Positions 34,204 to 41,705 of a stretch of 64,000 nucleotides of DNA are shown piece by piece. This DNA comes from Paenibacillus sp. KS-LC4 (lineage in GTDB: Bacteria > Bacillota > Bacilli > Paenibacillales > Paenibacillaceae). The position numbers and the translations under genes were made by a program. The notes under the pieces were generated by a model. The model had not been told where the DNA came from. It saw nothing but the letters and a program-made list of their open reading frames with translations, and made no database searches. The first letter of the stretch is position 1. Each line of letters starts with the position of its first letter. Where the stretch lies: the NCBI RefSeq assembly GCF_036894955.1, contig NZ_CP145905.1, positions 4,792,501 through 4,856,500 of the forward strand, read 5' to 3'.

Positions 34204-34473
34204 CCGGCATCCCTGCTTTCACTCCATTTAACAAGGCCCTATCCTCAAACGCAACATTGGCTGCATTTCAAAATAAGCCCTGGCCGTATCACTTTCGCTA
34301 TTATAGCATGTTTCGTCCCTATGTAGCACGTTATTACCCATTCGATTCATTCGAATTTCAGATAAAAGCCATACAGATTTACGATAGATGACTTGTCTGC
34401 ACGCTTCGCATAAAAACCAATGATTTGCAAAACCTATTCATCAAGCGATACAGCTACAGAAAGGATGGACAGC

Positions 34474-35526
34474 TTGAAACAGACCGTGCGTTTTGCAGCA
34501 GCACTCACACTTTCCACCTGCCTCTTAACCGGGAACTTGGGGCAAGCCTATTCGGCATCCCGGCCTGCTGAGTATGAGGATGACGGCCTCTTGCCAGCCC
34601 AGTCCACGCCCCAAGCTGCCGACGTGTTCGCCACCCGGCAAAAGTTATATGACAAGCTAAGCTTAATCACCGGTATTTCGTGGCCGCAGCTTGCCGCTAT
34701 AGATCAATACGAGCGCACACTGTCGAGCGCACGCCCGAAAGCGCGGCCGCTTCTAGGCCAAACCGTTGGCGTCTTTATTGAGCAGGATCAATGGAGCGGC
34801 CTGCTGAATCCCAATAAGGCCGATATTTCACCGCTTTCCATTCGCTGGTTCAACGGCATTGGCCGAGACGGCGATGGCGACGGGCAAGCCGAACGCACCA
34901 ATGATTCCGATTTGCTGTATGCGATAGCCAGCAAAATTTTACAGCATGGAACGACCGAGGATGACTTGGCTATCGGGCTATGGGAATATTATCATAACAG
35001 CCGCTCTGTCCAGCGCATTCAGCAGTTTGCGCGCATTTATGAGGCTTTTGGACGATTGGATCTGTTTGAGCATGCTTTTCCGCTGCCAGTCGGGCATAAC
35101 TATTCGTATAAAAGCACTTGGGGCAACGCCCGCAGCTGGGGCGGCAGACGCAGCCACGAGGGCACCGATCTATTCGCCGGCCATGGCCTCTCAGTCAAAA
35201 GCACCTGCTACGGCATTATCGAGGTGAAGGGCTGGAACCCGTACGGCGGCTGGCGCATTGGCATCCGTGATCTCAACAATTATTACCATTATTACGCGCA
35301 CCTATCCGGGTTCGATAAATCGCTGACTACCGGAACGGTAGTGAAGCCGGGACAAGTGATTGGCTGGGTCGGAAGCTCGGGCTATGGCAAGCCGGGAACC
35401 CAAGGCAAATTCCCGCCCCATCTTCACTACGGCATATACCGCGACCGCGGACTCATCGAATGGTCCTTCGATCCGTATCCTCTGCTGAAAGCATGGGAGC
35501 GCGAAGAGCTGCGACGATCAAGGTGA
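34474..35526 (+). CDS. Secreted M23 metallopeptidase, LytH (YunA)-like
   Basis: This 350-residue protein starts with a signal peptide (KQTVRFAAALTLSTCLLTGNLGQAYSA). The M23 catalytic domain has the zinc ligands in SHEGTDLF (about residue 225) and PHLHYGIY (about 320), with YYHYYAHLSG between. Its position next to lipA and near yunB matches lytH, the sporulation-specific L-Ala-D-Glu endopeptidase that trims the cortex. Between signal and catalytic domain is a region with WPQLAAIDQYERTL and NGIGRDGDGDGQAE, the latter like a calcium-binding loop. TTG at 34474 is preferred; an ATG three codons upstream is possible. Confidence 0.82.
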   Translation: MKQTVRFAAALTLSTCLLTGNLGQAYSASRPAEYEDDGLLPAQSTPQAADVFATRQKLYDKLSLITGISWPQLAAIDQYERTLSSARPKARPLLGQTVGVFIEQDQWSGLLNPNKADISPLSIRWFNGIGRDGDGDGQAERTNDSDLLYAIASKILQHGTTEDDLAIGLWEYYHNSRSVQRIQQFARIYEAFGRLDLFEHAFPLPVGHNYSYKSTWGNARSWGGRRSHEGTDLFAGHGLSVKSTCYGIIEVKGWNPYGGWRIGIRDLNNYYHYYAHLSGFDKSLTTGTVVKPGQVIGWVGSSGYGKPGTQGKFPPHLHYGIYRDRGLIEWSFDPYPLLKAWEREELRRSR

Positions 35527-35576
35527 AACGGCTGGCGCCTTCCTGAGCAGCGTGGAGCATATCATTTCGCGAAAAA

Positions 35577-35622
35577 CCGTACCGCTAATTGCTGGCCGCT
35601 GGCTGGTAGCTAGCGGTTTTTT
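35577..35622 (+). terminator. Terminator of the lytH-like gene
   Basis: ACCGCTA pairs with TAGCGGT around a GC-rich loop and is followed by TTTTTT, about 50 bases past the stop codon. Confidence 0.7.
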
Positions 35623-35674
35623 CATAGGCGACAGCATGATTTTACATTTTTTATTGGAAAGTCTGATTTAATGA

Positions 35675-35709
35675 TGACAAACATGTTGTCACTAATGGCA
35701 TGCTATACT
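35675..35709 (+). promoter_or_regulatory. Promoter and operator-like repeat of the WYL regulator gene
   Basis: TGACAA-ACATG-TTGTCA (35675-35691) is an inverted repeat lying just upstream of an extended -10 box TGCTATACT (35701-35709), so it covers the -35 region. Autoregulation by the HTH protein encoded 27 bases downstream is likely. Confidence 0.45.
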
Positions 35710-35735
35710 GGGTTAAAAAGGGAGGGAGGCTCCGT

Positions 35736-36677
35736 TTGAAAAGAAATGATCGCCTCATTGCCATTATGATGGCCTTGCAGCAGCGGCCCGAAACAGCACA
35801 GGCTTTGGCCAGCAAGCTTGAGGTATCCAAACGAACGATTCTTCGCGATATGCAGGCGCTAGCCGAGATGGGAATGCCGTTGTATGCTCTATCGGGACCT
35901 GCGGGAGGCTTTCGACTAATGGATGGCTATAAGCTGCCGCCGCTGCATTTCGATTCGCAGGAAGCACTCGCTGTTTTATTTTCGCTGAATGCGATGACCA
36001 AAATGGCCGACACCCCTTTTAACCAAGCACGTTTTACAGCTATTGATAAAATTCGTGCCACCATGCCGGAGCATATTTTGCAGCATATAGAGCCGATCCT
36101 GGATCGTTTGGAAATTTCCATTCCCGATCGGAGCTACAAAACGCCGCTTCTGGAGAAGCTGCTCCAATATGCAGGAACATCCATCTGGATCCGCGCCTTC
36201 TATCGCTCCGAGCAGCATCAAAGATCACTGGAGCTGCTGCCCCTCCGGCTCTATACAGCGCATGGCTTCTGGTATTGTGAGGCTTATTCCGTGCTGCATG
36301 AAGAGCAGCGTACATTCCGCGTTGACCGTTTTGTGGAATTGGAGCCCATCGACCCGCCGCCAGCGGCTTCAGCCTACCTGGACAAGGCGATATCGGCGGA
36401 GCCCGGTGCAATGGAGCTAGTTCATATCGCTGCCCAATTAACGTATCGGGGAGCTTTACTCGCCGAGCAGGACCCTCATTTTGGGCAGCTGGTCAAGCAG
36501 GTGGACAGCCAGCTGTGGCTGCTTGAAATGGATTTGCCCATGTCCGAGTGGGACTGGGCCGTTCAATTTTTCACCCATATTGGCATGGATGCCGAAGTGA
36601 CACAGCCGCCAGCACTGCGCAAAGCAATTTATCAACGAGTATGCCAGCTCGCTGCCCGCTATGAACAGCATGAATAA
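35736..36677 (+). CDS. YafY-type HTH-WYL transcriptional regulator
   Basis: The 313-residue protein has an N-terminal DeoR-like helix-turn-helix (ALASKLEVSKRTILRDMQALAEMGMPLY) and a WYL sensor region around residues 130-230 (IWIRAFYRS, LLPLRLYTAHGFWYCEAYS, FRVDRF). WYL proteins often respond to nucleic-acid or metabolite ligands. It starts at TTG with GGAGG six bases upstream. The DinB gene follows at 30 bases, a frequent pairing, so that gene is its likely target together with itself. Confidence 0.85.
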   Translation: MKRNDRLIAIMMALQQRPETAQALASKLEVSKRTILRDMQALAEMGMPLYALSGPAGGFRLMDGYKLPPLHFDSQEALAVLFSLNAMTKMADTPFNQARFTAIDKIRATMPEHILQHIEPILDRLEISIPDRSYKTPLLEKLLQYAGTSIWIRAFYRSEQHQRSLELLPLRLYTAHGFWYCEAYSVLHEEQRTFRVDRFVELEPIDPPPAASAYLDKAISAEPGAMELVHIAAQLTYRGALLAEQDPHFGQLVKQVDSQLWLLEMDLPMSEWDWAVQFFTHIGMDAEVTQPPALRKAIYQRVCQLAARYEQHE

Positions 36678-36707
36678 ATAATCGAACAAACAAGGAGACG
36701 ATATATC

Positions 36708-37196
36708 ATGTCAGGAACATTTACCGTTAGAGATCATTTATTAGAGGAATTGGAGCTGTCCGTTCGGACAAGCTGCTCCTTCATTGCCCAAATTCAGCCA
36801 TCGGAATGGGACTTTCGCCCTCAGGACAATATGCGCTCGCTGCTAGAGCTTGTTCATCATATAGTAGCTATTCCAGCGAGCGATCTTGCCATCTTGCAGG
36901 AAAAGACAGAGCATGAAGTAGTTGCGGTTGAAAATGGAGCCGCTGGCATTACGAGTCCAGATGAGCTGATTCAGCGTTTTCAAGCCAACCTTGCAACGTT
37001 TAAGCAGTATATCCTCTCCTTAAGTGAGGAGGAGCTGCTGAATCGCTCCTCTAAAGCTTATTATTTGGAGCATGGCATCGTTCAGATCAAATGGCTTATT
37101 GAAGTCGTTACCCATACGTTCCACCATCGTTCCCAGCTCTACAATTACTTGAAGCAAAACGGACATGACGTGAATTTCTTCATGCTGTACATGTAA
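36708..37196 (+). CDS. DinB/YfiT-like family protein
   Basis: This 162-residue four-helix-bundle protein has the three-His metal pattern of the DinB superfamily: LVHHIVAIP near residue 48 and VTHTFHHRSQLYNYL near 133. Members are metal-dependent thiol transferases or hydrolases, often tied to bacillithiol. It is the second gene of a two-gene operon with the WYL regulator and is followed by a terminator. Confidence 0.85.
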   Translation: MSGTFTVRDHLLEELELSVRTSCSFIAQIQPSEWDFRPQDNMRSLLELVHHIVAIPASDLAILQEKTEHEVVAVENGAAGITSPDELIQRFQANLATFKQYILSLSEEELLNRSSKAYYLEHGIVQIKWLIEVVTHTFHHRSQLYNYLKQNGHDVNFFMLYM

Positions 37197-37244
37197 TTTC
37201 TGCTTACGCTTCAATAAAGCCACAAGGAAGCACAAGGATTCACT

Positions 37245-37283
37245 ATGTGCCACTGATGCTGACGCTTGCATCAGTGGCTTTCC
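37245..37283. terminator. Terminator between the DinB gene and yunB
   Basis: GCCACTGATGC and GCATCAGTGGC form a strong 11-bp stem around TGACGCTT, followed on the plus strand by TTTCCTT. It may serve both convergent genes. Confidence 0.8.
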
Positions 37284-37289
37284 TTATTT

Positions 37290-38534
37290 CTAATGCTCGC
37301 TTTCATTGTCCGCGCTAGGCGCAGGCAGCGCTGGCGCATCCAGCTGCTCCTCCAGCATGCTGCCGTCCGATGGCTGCGTCACTCCTGTTCCTTTTGATAA
37401 AGGCAGTGCAATATTAGGGGCGCTAGGGGCAGAGTTGCCGACTGGATTGCCTTTGTTGTCGTAATAATACATTGGGACGTCGCCAACGACGAGCAAATAG
37501 GAAATCGGAATTTCCGTCTCCACCATTTGCGGCTCCGTTTCGAAAGGAATAATAATGGCAACCTCAGCGACAATATGAATGTATACCTCAATCAAAATCA
37601 TATTGATGCCCGCATTTTGCTGCCGTGTGCTGAGATCTACTTTAACAGCGCCGACCGGCTCAAATTTCACGGGCACACGGGGGCCATACGAAGCGATAAG
37701 CGGACTGCCCAGCGCATTGCCAATCGGGATATGCTCGGGTATTTCCTTCAGATCAGCAAGCGTCGATTGCACCGTTTTAATCGTCTGCGCCCTAATTTTC
37801 GTATGCTCATTGTAGTTCAGCATGAATCCCGACACTTTGCCGTTGCTGTTCATTTTCCAATCTACCAGCTTCTCGAACTCGGATTGGCTGGCCACCTGCT
37901 CCGTTGTCGCTTTATTAATCGCCTGTGTTGCTACCTGCTTGATTCGCAATTGGGCAACCTTAGTGAGCGGCTCGCGCAAATGCTTATCAACGTATAAAAA
38001 AGACTGGATGCCGCCAAAAAGCAGCGTCAGCACAATAATGGCAGTCCATATTTTGAGCTTCCGCCTTGGCGACTTTGGCCGCGAGCCCCGGCTTCCTCCT
38101 CCAGACGACTGTGACTGCCCAGGCTGAAAAGCATCATAGGTCGCTCGGCGGGCTGCATCGCTCCCAGACTGCGATTTTGCCACGAAACCGCTATGTCTGC
38201 TCCCTTTGCCGAGCAGCGGCTTCCTCATCCCCCAGCTTTTGGGTCGACTAGCGGTGGGACTAGTATGGCTCCCTCTACCCCAGCTTTTGGGCAAGCTCAT
38301 GCTTGCGCTGGCAAGCTTGCCACTGCCCCAGCTCTTGGGCCGGCTAACCCTTGCGCCATATCGCTTGCCATTGCCCCAGCTTGTGCCGCTGCGGCTGCCT
38401 GCATTTCCGCTTGCGTTTCCACGACTGCTCCAATTGACCGTCTTTACCCGCCGCAGCGGCAGGCCAGGCCAGGATAGCTTTCGATTGCGGTTCAACAGCT
38501 GAAGCAGTCCCCATTTTCTCCCCCATCTTGCCAT
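37290..38534 (-). CDS. yunB: Sporulation protein YunB with repeat-bearing N-terminal extension
   Basis: The last 255 residues match YunB: one membrane segment (IWTAIIVLTLLFGGIQSFLYVD, about 160-182), then an external domain with GKVSGFMLNYNEHTKIRAQT and the IPIGNALGSPLIASYGPRVPVKFEPVGAVKVD block. YunB is a sigma-E dependent protein of the mother cell. The first 155 residues are an extra basic, Ser/Gly/Arg-rich cytoplasmic region with about four 16-residue units built on SRPKSWG; B. subtilis YunB lacks it. An acidic C-terminal tail is also present. GGAGG is ten bases before the ATG. Confidence 0.85.
   Translation of the reverse strand: MARWGRKWGLLQLLNRNRKLSWPGLPLRRVKTVNWSSRGNASGNAGSRSGTSWGNGKRYGARVSRPKSWGSGKLASASMSLPKSWGRGSHTSPTASRPKSWGMRKPLLGKGSRHSGFVAKSQSGSDAARRATYDAFQPGQSQSSGGGSRGSRPKSPRRKLKIWTAIIVLTLLFGGIQSFLYVDKHLREPLTKVAQLRIKQVATQAINKATTEQVASQSEFEKLVDWKMNSNGKVSGFMLNYNEHTKIRAQTIKTVQSTLADLKEIPEHIPIGNALGSPLIASYGPRVPVKFEPVGAVKVDLSTRQQNAGINMILIEVYIHIVAEVAIIIPFETEPQMVETEIPISYLLVVGDVPMYYYDNKGNPVGNSAPSAPNIALPLSKGTGVTQPSDGSMLEEQLDAPALPAPSADNESEH
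38226..38420 (-). repeat. 48-bp tandem repeat in the yunB 5' region
   Basis: CCCCAGCTTTTGGG-like blocks recur on the plus strand at about 38229, 38277, 38326 and 38374, a 48-bp period. They encode 16-residue units SRPKSWGSGKLASASM, SLPKSWGRGSHTSPTA and SRPKSWGMRKPLLGKG, plus one diverged copy (RSGTSWGNGKRYGARV). The unit length keeps frame. Confidence 0.75.
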
Positions 38535-38734
38535 GCTTCTATCGCCTCCCGCCTAAGGATCGTCCCACTCTGTATTCAAGCTTATGCTTGGCTCGGATAA
38601 AAAAGAAGAAAGGCTGCCCGCGCTGACTTGCACCCGCAAAAAAGCTCCATTGTTCAGGTTATAGCTTTCATCCTGACGGTGAAGCCTATATAATGGAGGA
38701 ACTTACGGTGCAATTGGATTGGAGGCTGGTACCC

Positions 38735-38896
38735 ATGTTCACCTATCGGGAGAAGCTGTATATGCTGAAGACGCTGAAGCAAAACAAAGCAAAACGGTTA
38801 TTCGGCTTGCGGAAGCTGCCGCCTGAGCATCAAGCTCTCGTCGACAAGCTGGAGCAAATGGTACGCAACGAACAGGTCAACAAGGCGCATCTGTAG
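38735..38896 (+). CDS. Small basic protein of unknown function
   Basis: This 53-residue protein is helical and rich in Lys and Leu (YREKLYMLKTLKQNKAKRLFGLRKLPPEHQALVDKLEQMV). GGAGG stands nine bases before the ATG at 38735; an ATG 14 codons earlier has no ribosome binding site. A -10 box TATAAT lies about 45 bases upstream. I do not recognise a named family. The next gene follows 49 bases later and may be co-transcribed. Confidence 0.6.
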   Translation: MFTYREKLYMLKTLKQNKAKRLFGLRKLPPEHQALVDKLEQMVRNEQVNKAHL

Positions 38897-38945
38897 CCAG
38901 CGCCCTTTACGCTAAAGTAAACTGGATTCAACGATGGAGGAAATT

Positions 38946-39431
38946 ATGCTAACCTTTGAACAAAAGCTTGAAATCATTACATCCTTTCCCGAGCTGGAGC
39001 GCAGCGATGTATCGCTCGGACGCGTTAACTTTCAATATGCAGACAGCGTGTACGACCGCAAAAATGTCGTGTACCACCTGCATCCGAACGGCAATGGCTT
39101 CGTTTATGCCGCTCTGCTCAGCGGCTATGACATCGACGACAAGGGTCTCGTCAACATTCGCAGTCTGGATGAGCCCGCGCTTCGCACGTTGATTGCCGAG
39201 GCAATCAAATCGCTATCGTTCAAGCCTGAAGTGCCGCTGACAAGATCACAGCGCAGAAGACAACGGGCCAATTCCGATCAGCAATGGGTGAACGAGGATT
39301 CGCAGACGCTTCAAGTACGGTTTGAGGAAGATACTTGGATGATCTACGAGGGACTTAATTTGGAGATGGCCTTCGAAACCTACGAAGAGGCTGTCGAATA
39401 TTTGGAAGAGGAAGGCTTTTCGCGGGAGTAG
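38946..39431 (+). CDS. Conserved protein of unknown function, acidic C-terminus
   Basis: The 161-residue cytosolic protein has two parts: residues 1-90 with mixed secondary structure (RVNFQYADSVYDRKNVVYHLHPNGNGFVYAAL) and a C-terminal segment ending AFETYEEAVEYLEEEGFSRE. A basic linker (TRSQRRRQRANSD) joins them. GGAGG precedes the ATG by five bases. No catalytic motif is evident and I recognise no family. It is followed by a terminator. Confidence 0.65.
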   Translation: MLTFEQKLEIITSFPELERSDVSLGRVNFQYADSVYDRKNVVYHLHPNGNGFVYAALLSGYDIDDKGLVNIRSLDEPALRTLIAEAIKSLSFKPEVPLTRSQRRRQRANSDQQWVNEDSQTLQVRFEEDTWMIYEGLNLEMAFETYEEAVEYLEEEGFSRE

Positions 39432-39512
39432 CCGCCTGCCTGAAAGACGAGCAACGCGATAAAGCAGTTAGCGAAGCCATTGAAAAGTGGAAAAATTCGA
39501 ATAATAATGGTG

Positions 39513-39547
39513 AAAAGCTCCGCCAATAGGCAGAGCTTTTTTTTCAC
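39513..39547. terminator. Terminator after the acidic unknown gene
   Basis: AAAAGCTC pairs with GAGCTTTT around CGCCAATAGGCA and runs into a T8 tract on the plus strand. It may also terminate the convergent LTA-synthase-family gene. Confidence 0.7.
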
Positions 39548-39576
39548 AATAAAATTCGCTCACTCATCTATTATCC

Positions 39577-41502
39577 TTAATACGCTTCAAGCTCGCGCTT
39601 TGGCAGCATTCGCACGTATTTATCAGATAAGCTCATGAGCTTCAAAATATAATCATAGTCGCTGCGGTACTGCTCAAAATTCGCAAGCGGCTCCATCGTA
39701 TCAAGTGATACGGCAGTGCCGTCATCAAAGCCTTTGCCGGGAACGAACAAAATATCATTATTGAAAAATGATCCGCTCGGCAAATAATAGCGCATCCCCA
39801 GCACATTCCGATTGATGTTCAGCAGATCATGGCCGAACAGCGTAGCGCCCGACAGCTCCGGCTTAAGGCCAATCAAATTAGCAATCGTCGGCATCATATC
39901 CAGTTGACCGCCTACCTGCTCAACTACCTGCCCTTTGCCGCCCTTAATACCGCCCGGCATATGGACGATAAACGGTATATTAAAGCGGCTGAGCCGCGCA
40001 TCATAAGTCATGTCAAGCTCTGTCTTAAATTGCTCTGGATCGACTTTGTCAGGCTGTAGTCCAAAATGGTCGCCGTACATAACCAGCACCGTATTGTCCC
40101 ATAATCCCTGCTCCTTAAGCTTGCTGATCAATGTGCCAATGGCGTAATCGGTGTAATGGATTGCCGTCAAATAGTCGCCCAGTTGAGTGCCTGCAAGCGA
40201 ATCCGGCAGCGTTAGTGTTACGCGCTCAGCCGGCACCTTAAAGGGAAAGTGGCTGGATGTTGTAACGAACTGCGCGTAAAACGGCTGCTTCATCGCGGAA
40301 AGCTTTTGGACGCCAACCCGGTAAAGCTCCTCATCTGAGGCTCCAAAATCATTAAAATGGTCATTCGTATAATAAGGCTTATCGTAATAAGCCTGAAAAC
40401 CAAGCGCCGGATACAGCTTGTCGCGATCCCAGAACGTCACGTTATTAATATGGAAGGTGGCGGTATCATAGCCCTGCTCCTGCAATAGCTTCGGAAGGCT
40501 TGGGAAAGCGCGGTCTCCGTACCCTTTTGACATCGCTTCGCTGCCGACCGGGTAAATCGACGTATTCGACATAAATTCGGCATCCGATGTGTTGCCTTGG
40601 CCAATTTGCTGATACACATGTGGAAAATAGTAGCCCTCATCCGCCAGCTGATTAATGTTCGGCGTAATCTCCAAGCCATCAACCTTAAGATGAATAGGAA
40701 AGTTTTGGAAAGCCTCCATTTGCAGGACAATTAGATTTTTACCGGCTGCCTTGCCAAATTGAACAAGCCTTTTCTCCGATTGCTTGGCTGGCACATCCTT
40801 ATTAGATCCCGCATCAGCATAAGGATAGCTTGCTTGCAGCTCATTAATTTCAGCAATCGTTTCTGGCAAGCTGCCGCTTTCAGTCTCGATGGCTTCACTG
40901 CCAGCCTGCCAAGCCGCAGATGCCTGAAAGCCGATAAACCCAAGATTTTTCGCCCGCTCCAGCTCATTTACAATCGTTTGATCCATATAAACCTGGCGGC
41001 CAAAAAACGATGTACTTACGATTAACAGGACAAGCAGCACCGACACTCTTCCTATACGCTTGTATTCATAAACTTTTCGTGTACGAAAGCGTCTTACTGC
41101 ATACACCGCCAGCCAAATCGCCACATCAAGAAAATAAGCCAAATAGACTGGCTGAATTAACGTCTGAACACTTGCCCGCACTTGACCAACTTGATTAATC
41201 GACTTAAGCACATCATACGTCGGCACCGAGCCATAATAATCAAAATAAACCGTCGAGGCAAAAAGCAGCAGCGACAGTACCGTATTAACGAGTAAAAAAA
41301 GAGCGCCTTTGCGTTTGCCGGGGGCAACCAGCTCAAGCAGCAATAGCACGCCTAGCAAGCCTAGGCCATCCATTGCCACATCTCTGACTGCAATCGTATC
41401 AAAAATAAAATAACGAAATAACGCCAGCTTGAGCAGCAGCGCTGCATAAACAAGCAAAAAAGGCGACCGCTGCTTATTTTCTCCAAATATTATTTGCTGC
41501 AT
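39577..41502 (-). CDS. LTA synthase family membrane sulfatase-fold protein
   Basis: The 641-residue protein has five hydrophobic segments in its first 170 residues and then a large extracellular sulfatase-like domain. The metal ligand Glu is in VLQMEAFQNF near residue 263, the catalytic Thr is in QGNTSDAEF at 305, and TSSHFPF and MYGDHFG complete the active site. LtaS-type enzymes move glycerol phosphate from phosphatidylglycerol; YqgS- and YfnI-like paralogues act in sporulation or stress. Which role this one plays cannot be read. AAGGTGAG is eight bases before the ATG at 41502. Confidence 0.88.
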   Translation of the reverse strand: MQQIIFGENKQRSPFLLVYAALLLKLALFRYFIFDTIAVRDVAMDGLGLLGVLLLLELVAPGKRKGALFLLVNTVLSLLLFASTVYFDYYGSVPTYDVLKSINQVGQVRASVQTLIQPVYLAYFLDVAIWLAVYAVRRFRTRKVYEYKRIGRVSVLLVLLIVSTSFFGRQVYMDQTIVNELERAKNLGFIGFQASAAWQAGSEAIETESGSLPETIAEINELQASYPYADAGSNKDVPAKQSEKRLVQFGKAAGKNLIVLQMEAFQNFPIHLKVDGLEITPNINQLADEGYYFPHVYQQIGQGNTSDAEFMSNTSIYPVGSEAMSKGYGDRAFPSLPKLLQEQGYDTATFHINNVTFWDRDKLYPALGFQAYYDKPYYTNDHFNDFGASDEELYRVGVQKLSAMKQPFYAQFVTTSSHFPFKVPAERVTLTLPDSLAGTQLGDYLTAIHYTDYAIGTLISKLKEQGLWDNTVLVMYGDHFGLQPDKVDPEQFKTELDMTYDARLSRFNIPFIVHMPGGIKGGKGQVVEQVGGQLDMMPTIANLIGLKPELSGATLFGHDLLNINRNVLGMRYYLPSGSFFNNDILFVPGKGFDDGTAVSLDTMEPLANFEQYRSDYDYILKLMSLSDKYVRMLPKRELEAY

Positions 41503-41571
41503 AAACCACACTCACCTTCTCGCATTCAAATAAGCCGATTATAGCCGTGAAACTAATAAGGCTTATAGTTT

Positions 41572-41612
41572 AAAAAAAAGAAGCCATCAACACGTGATGG
41601 CCGCTTCTTGAA
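41572..41612 (-). terminator. Terminator of the YhgE-family gene
   Basis: AAGAAGC and CCATCA pair with TGATGG and CTTCTT on the minus strand, followed by a T7 tract, about 95 bases past the gene stop. Confidence 0.85.
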
Positions 41613-41705
41613 TGATAATTGTTAAGATAATATTAACGCATTTGCGGGTTGAATGAAAGAGGAGGTTCCTTCCGATTTTTTCGCTTTATTCATCCTGCTG
41701 CTTCA

